A stretch of 8,728 bases of DNA from Acidobacteriota bacterium. GTDB lineage: Bacteria > Acidobacteriota > Terriglobia > UBA7540. This document shows, one piece after another, positions 5,187-8,728 of this stretch (the first letter of the stretch is position 1; each line of letters starts with the position of its first letter). Location: positions 1-8,728 of the forward strand of contig JAJYJL010000251.1 in the NCBI GenBank assembly GCA_021789565.1, written 5' to 3'. The position numbers were made by a program, and so were the translations under genes. The notes beneath the pieces are model-generated. The model was not told the DNA's origin. It saw only the letters and a list, made by a program, of their open reading frames with translations, and did no database searches.

Positions 5187-7805
5187 GTGAAGTGTGCCAT
5201 AGGGATCGTTGTCGCCGGAGTGTTTCTTTTGGCAGCTTGCGGGGGAGGATCGACTTCCGCCGTGACAACCAGCCCTGCAAGCCCATCGGTCTCGGTAACT
5301 ATCTCTCCCGGTTCCCAACAGACTATTGACGCTGGGCAGACCTTAAATTTCACGGCCGCGGTCGCCAACGATTCCAGCAACCAGGGCGTAAGCTGGGCTG
5401 TTTCCGGCAGCAGTTGCAGCGGCGGCGCCTGCGGAATATTGACCAGTACTTCCACGGTTTCTGCAACATACGACGCTCCCGCCAGCATTTCTTCGGCCTT
5501 GACGGCAACCGTCACGGCCACTTCCGTATACAAGAGCAGCGCTTATGCCTCGGCAACGGTGAACGTGAATCCGCTGCTCGCCATTACCACTGCGTCGCTG
5601 CCGGATGCCATCATGGGAGCCTCCTACAGCACGGCGCTCCAGGCAAGCGGAGGCACAGGCTCGCTTTCCTGGAAAATCGCAGCGGGCAGCCTGCCTGGCG
5701 GCCTGTCGCTCAACTCCGCCACAGGAGCCATTTCCGGGCAGCCTGCCAGCGCCGGCACCTTCAGTTTTACCGTAGAGGTCACCGATTCGGCTCCCACTCC
5801 GGCGTCGGTCACCAGGTCCCTCAGCCTTATCGTTACAAATCCGTTGATTGTTACGACGGCGTTGCTGTCCGGCGGGTCGGTGGGTGTGCCATACAGCGCG
5901 ACGCTGCAGGCAAGCGGCGGAACGGGCTCTTATTCGTGGTCGATCGCATCCGGAAACCTGCCCCAGGGCGTTTCGCTCAACGCCGGCACAGGAGTGATTT
6001 CCGGAACGCCCACTACCTCAAATAATTACACCTTTACTGTTCAAGTCACCGACTCTTCCACGCCCGCACCGCAAAAAGCCACGCAGTCGCTCAGCATCAG
6101 CATCGAGCCGGCCATGCTCATTTCAACGACCTCACTGCCCAACGGCACGGTGAGCGTGAATTACGGCGCAACGCTTGAGCAGCAGTATGGAACGCTGCCC
6201 CTGTCCTGGAGCCTCGCCAGCGGCTCCGGCGCCCTGCCGGGCGGCTTATCACTTGACTCGGGCACGGGTGTCATTTCCGGTGCGCCCACGGCGGCGGGGA
6301 CCTATGGCTTTACAGTGATGGTCACGGATTCAAGCGTGCCGGCGCAGACAGCTACGCAGTCGCTCAGCATCACCATCAACCCATCGGGCGCCGGCAATAC
6401 AGAACTAAGCGGCCGCTACGCTTTTCTGCTGAGCGGTTACAACAGCAGTGGAAACCGTGTCGCTATGGCAGGAAGCCTGGTGGCCGACGGGGCCGGAAAT
6501 ATCACGAGCGGCGTTGAAGACCTGAACCTTGAAGGACTGGCTCCCCCGCCCGGGCTGACCTTTGCGGGCAAGTACACATTAAACACCGACAGCCGGGGCA
6601 CGATCAGCTTTACCGATTCGCTCGGCGCCAGCTACACCATGGCCATCGCCATGGGGAGCCTCAGCGGAGGCAGCACGGGCACCGCGGAAAAAGGCGCCAT
6701 TCTCGAATTCGATTCCAGCGGTTACTTCATGAGCGGCGTCATTGAATTACAGAGCAGTGCCGCATTTTATAAAGGGGCGATAACCGGAAATTACTCCTTT
6801 GGATTCACTGGAGCGGACATGGGCGGAGGCCGGTTGGCGGCGGCGGGCGAGTTCACAGCCGACGGCGCCGGAGACATTACAGGCGGGCAATTTGACGCGG
6901 ACGACGACAGCACGCCCACGGCTGCGGCTGCCATCGCCGGTACCAGCACTTACACCGTTGATACAACAACTGGGCGATGCACGGCGACGATTGGCGGCAT
7001 TTCACCTGCTCCCGCGGACTATGTTTTCTACATTGTGTCCGCAGGCAGATTGCTGGCGCTCAGCACGGACAGCGCATCAACATCGGGGCTGGTCACGGGT
7101 GAAATCGATTCCCAGACAGGCGGGCCTTTCTCATCCGGCTCGCTCAGCGGCGCGGTGGTAATGAGCGTTGACGCGGCCGCGACATCCACAAGTGGCGGGT
7201 CGCAGACAGCCTTGGGCGTCGTCACCTTCGACGGGACCGGAAACGCCGGTTTTTCCATGGACATGAACGCTGCCGGGACGCTGTCAACCGTATCCGGGTC
7301 CGGGACATACGGCCCGGTGGATTCAACTACGGGACGTTTTACTTTGACGCCTCCGAGTGGCATACCGTCTCTGGTTGGCTATCTGGTTTCCGCAAATCAG
7401 GCATTCCTTGTGGGAGCGGACAGCGGCGTCACGGCAGGAACGTTCCAGGCGCAATCCGCCGGCCCATTCGCGAATTCCTCATTGAACTTCACCGGCTTTT
7501 TCGGCCACCAGGCTTTCGCGGCGGCGCCGGTGCAACCTCCCAAGGGAATTCTCCCCGCCACGCTGAGCACCGGCGTCATGACGTTTGACGGCGCCGGAAA
7601 CCTCTCCGCGACCAGCGACGAGAACCAGTCGGGCGTGTTGCTGCCCGGCCAGACAACCACGGATACTTACTCCGTGGCGTCGAACGGAAGAGTGACGCTC
7701 AATTCGGGGGCGCTGATCCTTTACATCGTATCGGCAACAAAGTTTATTGCCATGGATGCAGTCCCGACCGATCCGAACCCGACGCTTGCCGGTGGCCGTC
7801 AGTAG
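5187..7805 (+). CDS. Large multidomain lipoprotein with Ig-like, three He_PIG and four C-terminal repeat units (paralogue of the upstream gene)
   Basis: This 872-residue lipoprotein is the tandem paralogue of the gene at 2571-4883. Residues 1-18 form the signal peptide with lipobox LAAC and lipidated Cys18. Residues about 36-127 are the Ig-like domain with Cys77/Cys82 (SCSGGAC). He_PIG repeats follow at about 131-216, 219-306 and 310-398. The four-unit C-terminal module covers about 407-872, with turns ADGAG, ADGAG, FDGTG and FDGAG and a final GRQ as in the paralogue. The extra length is mainly one additional He_PIG unit. The GTG at 5187 is chosen because it starts the signal peptide and follows GGAGGGG (5167-5173), though the 13-base spacing is long. 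The paralogue also starts with GTG. The protein should be anchored in the envelope by its lipid and project the repeats outward. No enzyme motif is visible, so ligand and function are unknown; the gene pair may provide related surface structures. Confidence 0.9.
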   Translation: MKCAIGIVVAGVFLLAACGGGSTSAVTTSPASPSVSVTISPGSQQTIDAGQTLNFTAAVANDSSNQGVSWAVSGSSCSGGACGILTSTSTVSATYDAPASISSALTATVTATSVYKSSAYASATVNVNPLLAITTASLPDAIMGASYSTALQASGGTGSLSWKIAAGSLPGGLSLNSATGAISGQPASAGTFSFTVEVTDSAPTPASVTRSLSLIVTNPLIVTTALLSGGSVGVPYSATLQASGGTGSYSWSIASGNLPQGVSLNAGTGVISGTPTTSNNYTFTVQVTDSSTPAPQKATQSLSISIEPAMLISTTSLPNGTVSVNYGATLEQQYGTLPLSWSLASGSGALPGGLSLDSGTGVISGAPTAAGTYGFTVMVTDSSVPAQTATQSLSITINPSGAGNTELSGRYAFLLSGYNSSGNRVAMAGSLVADGAGNITSGVEDLNLEGLAPPPGLTFAGKYTLNTDSRGTISFTDSLGASYTMAIAMGSLSGGSTGTAEKGAILEFDSSGYFMSGVIELQSSAAFYKGAITGNYSFGFTGADMGGGRLAAAGEFTADGAGDITGGQFDADDDSTPTAAAAIAGTSTYTVDTTTGRCTATIGGISPAPADYVFYIVSAGRLLALSTDSASTSGLVTGEIDSQTGGPFSSGSLSGAVVMSVDAAATSTSGGSQTALGVVTFDGTGNAGFSMDMNAAGTLSTVSGSGTYGPVDSTTGRFTLTPPSGIPSLVGYLVSANQAFLVGADSGVTAGTFQAQSAGPFANSSLNFTGFFGHQAFAAAPVQPPKGILPATLSTGVMTFDGAGNLSATSDENQSGVLLPGQTTTDTYSVASNGRVTLNSGALILYIVSATKFIAMDAVPTDPNPTLAGGRQ
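5577..6380 (+). repeat. Three He_PIG (putative Ig) domain repeats
   Basis: Codons 131-216, 219-306 and 310-398 encode three homologous units. The first matches the first unit of the paralogue (GGTGSLSW, ISGQPASAG, TDSAPTP). The third matches the paralogue's last unit ([28 protein letters not shown]). The middle unit has GGTGSYSW like the first type and TPAPQKATQSLSI like the last type. Confidence 0.8.
6405..7802 (+). repeat. Four-unit C-terminal repeat module of the second lipoprotein
   Basis: Units lie at about residues 407-522, 532-644, 653-757 and 766-872. Matching positions are YTLNTDSRGTISF, YTVDTTTGRCTATI, YGPVDSTTGRFTLTP and YSVASNGRVTLNS, then YTMAIAMG, YVFYIVSAGR, VGYLVSANQA and ILYIVSATKF. 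Units end at IELQS, IDSQT, FQAQS and GRQ. Each unit aligns best with the unit in the same position in the paralogue, so the four-unit module is older than the gene duplication. Confidence 0.7.
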
Positions 7806-7827
7806 CGCATCGGACGGCGTGTCAACA

Positions 7828-8661
7828 TCATGCGCCTGCCCGGCCGGTTGGCTGATCGGAAGGTTGAAAGGTAAGCCAGTCGGCCTGAACTTTGTCCCAT
7901 CCCTGGATCAGCAGGCCCTGTTCCTCAAAGAAGCTGCGAATGCGCGGCCGGTTCCAGCCGGCAATTTCTTCCAGGATCGGCACCAGCACGCTCAGAGCGT
8001 CGTCGCTCAGGACGGTTCTCCTGGCAATCTGGGCGATGTTGCGAGCTTCAGAAACCGCCACCGTAAACCCTTCCCGCTGGTTCACGTGCAGCATGACGTG
8101 GACGTCGGAGCTGCCGTCACCCACGTAGACGACGCGGTCGGCGCCAATCTGCAACAGGGATTGCAGATCATCGAGCGTGGTGACTTTTCCATAGCCTGCA
8201 TTGACTCGAATAATGCCCTCCACGTGGCCGGAATTATCGTAACGCAACTGAGTGCCGTGGATGTGGTCTCGTGGGATAAGGCCCTCGAGCGCCGACTCCA
8301 CCACTTCCTGCGGTGCGGCGGATAGCACGTGAAAGTCGAACGCGTAACCCTCGATGGCTCCCGCCAGCAAATCCCGCAGTTGCTGGATGTTCCTCTTCAT
8401 CCGGATGTTTTTGCCTGCCTGGACCAGGTGTTCTTTCCGTACCCGGGTGTGCAGGTCAGGATCGTGCAGCAACAGATAAGAAAGTTCAGCGCCCTGCTGG
8501 ACAAAGTTCTGCACCGAGAGGATAGCGATCTTGCGTTCAAATTCTTTTCCGGGAATGCCTACCATCTCGCTCAGGACAAAACCGGAATCATGAAAGCTGA
8601 GCGTCTGGTCGAAATCACTCGCAACCAGGTAGCGTTTTAAGAACTGCGCTGGGGTTTGCAT
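7828..8661 (-). CDS. HAD-superfamily phosphatase, phosphoserine-phosphatase-like
   Basis: This 277-residue cytoplasmic enzyme should hydrolyse a phosphate monoester through an aspartyl-phosphate intermediate. All four HAD motifs are present: motif I SDFDQT with nucleophile Asp16 and acid/base Asp18; motif II Ser114 (HVLSAAP); motif III Lys159 (GYGKV); and motif IV GDGSSD with metal ligands Asp182 and Asp186. The helical cap between motifs I and II (about residues 25-105) fits subfamily IB, which includes phosphoserine phosphatase SerB and MtnX-like phosphatases. The substrate cannot be assigned from sequence alone. I chose the ATG at 8661 because AAGGAGGGAG (8665-8674) is ideally spaced before it. 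An in-frame ATG at 8697 would add 12 residues and put this ribosome binding site inside the gene. The gene converges on the second lipoprotein gene with 22 bases between stops, and no obvious terminator lies in that gap. Its promoter is probably near or beyond the right edge. Confidence 0.85.
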   Translation of the reverse strand: MQTPAQFLKRYLVASDFDQTLSFHDSGFVLSEMVGIPGKEFERKIAILSVQNFVQQGAELSYLLLHDPDLHTRVRKEHLVQAGKNIRMKRNIQQLRDLLAGAIEGYAFDFHVLSAAPQEVVESALEGLIPRDHIHGTQLRYDNSGHVEGIIRVNAGYGKVTTLDDLQSLLQIGADRVVYVGDGSSDVHVMLHVNQREGFTVAVSEARNIAQIARRTVLSDDALSVLVPILEEIAGWNRPRIRSFFEEQGLLIQGWDKVQADWLTFQPSDQPTGRAGA

Positions 8662-8728
8662 AAGCTCCCTCCTTTCAGTCTGGCCGGAATGCGCCAATTC
8701 GGGAACGGGTTAAATCTTCATTGTGGGA

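Noticed and set aside
4955..5329. Plus-strand open frame of 124 codons between and into the lipoprotein genes
   Set aside because: It runs across the promoter of the second lipoprotein gene and into its signal-peptide and Ig-coding region in another frame, and it has no protein-like signature.
5414..6025. Plus-strand open frame of 203 codons within the second lipoprotein gene
   Set aside because: It overlaps the Ig and He_PIG coding region in another frame and is an Arg/His-rich shadow.
2571..7805. CRISPR or short tandem DNA repeat array in the repeat-rich genes
   Set aside because: The repetition is at protein level in diverged units of about 88 and 110 residues. There are no short identical repeats with regular spacers.
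7747..8325. Plus-strand open frame of 192 codons opposite the phosphatase
   Set aside because: It starts inside the second lipoprotein gene and runs antisense to a protein with all four HAD motifs.
8662..8697. Upstream ATG at 8697 as the start of the phosphatase
   Set aside because: The extension is not part of the HAD fold, and the excellent ribosome binding site at 8665-8674 points to the ATG at 8661 instead.

Overview
The window looks like a chromosomal segment from a member of the Acidobacteriota (Terriglobia-like). This placement is an inference from protein style. It rests on a di-haem cytochrome of the reaction-centre-cytochrome-like family fused to a C-terminal beta-rich domain, and on very large lipoproteins built from Ig-like and putative-Ig (He_PIG) repeats followed by a Gly/Asp-rich repeat module. 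No marker gene fixes the taxonomy. The base composition is moderately GC-rich and I see no insertion sequence, tRNA, rRNA, CRISPR array or phage gene.

Layout from left to right: (1) 1-126 is a short leader with no identifiable gene. (2) 127-1293 (+) encodes an exported di-haem c-type cytochrome. (3) 1294-1433 is a convergent intergenic region with a perfect 14-bp inverted repeat and a second smaller hairpin, probably terminators for the cytochrome gene and lexA. (4) 1434-2141 (-) encodes LexA, the SOS repressor/autoprotease, with an unusually long linker. Its promoter is very clear: a perfect TATAAT and a TTGATT box flank an 18-bp spacer that is almost filled by a direct repeat (A/G)TTCGC with 11-bp period, a good candidate for the autoregulatory SOS box. 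(5) 2223-2570 is a divergent intergenic region ending in a promoter for the first large lipoprotein. (6) 2571-4883 (+) and 5187-7805 (+) encode two tandem paralogous lipoproteins of 770 and 872 residues. Each has its own promoter of nearly identical sequence, the same GTG start, a lipobox Cys at residue 18, one Ig-like domain, two or three He_PIG repeats and a shared C-terminal module made of four units of about 110 residues. (7) 7828-8661 (-) encodes a HAD-superfamily phosphatase of the phosphoserine-phosphatase-like type, convergent with the second lipoprotein gene.

The genes do not form one operon. The cytochrome (+), lexA (-), the lipoprotein pair (+) and the phosphatase (-) are separate transcription units. 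The most interesting parts are the paralogous lipoprotein pair, with its duplicated promoter, extra hybrid-looking repeat and four-fold C-terminal module of unknown function, and the apparent LexA operator. I found no convincing defence system, biosynthetic cluster or mobile element.
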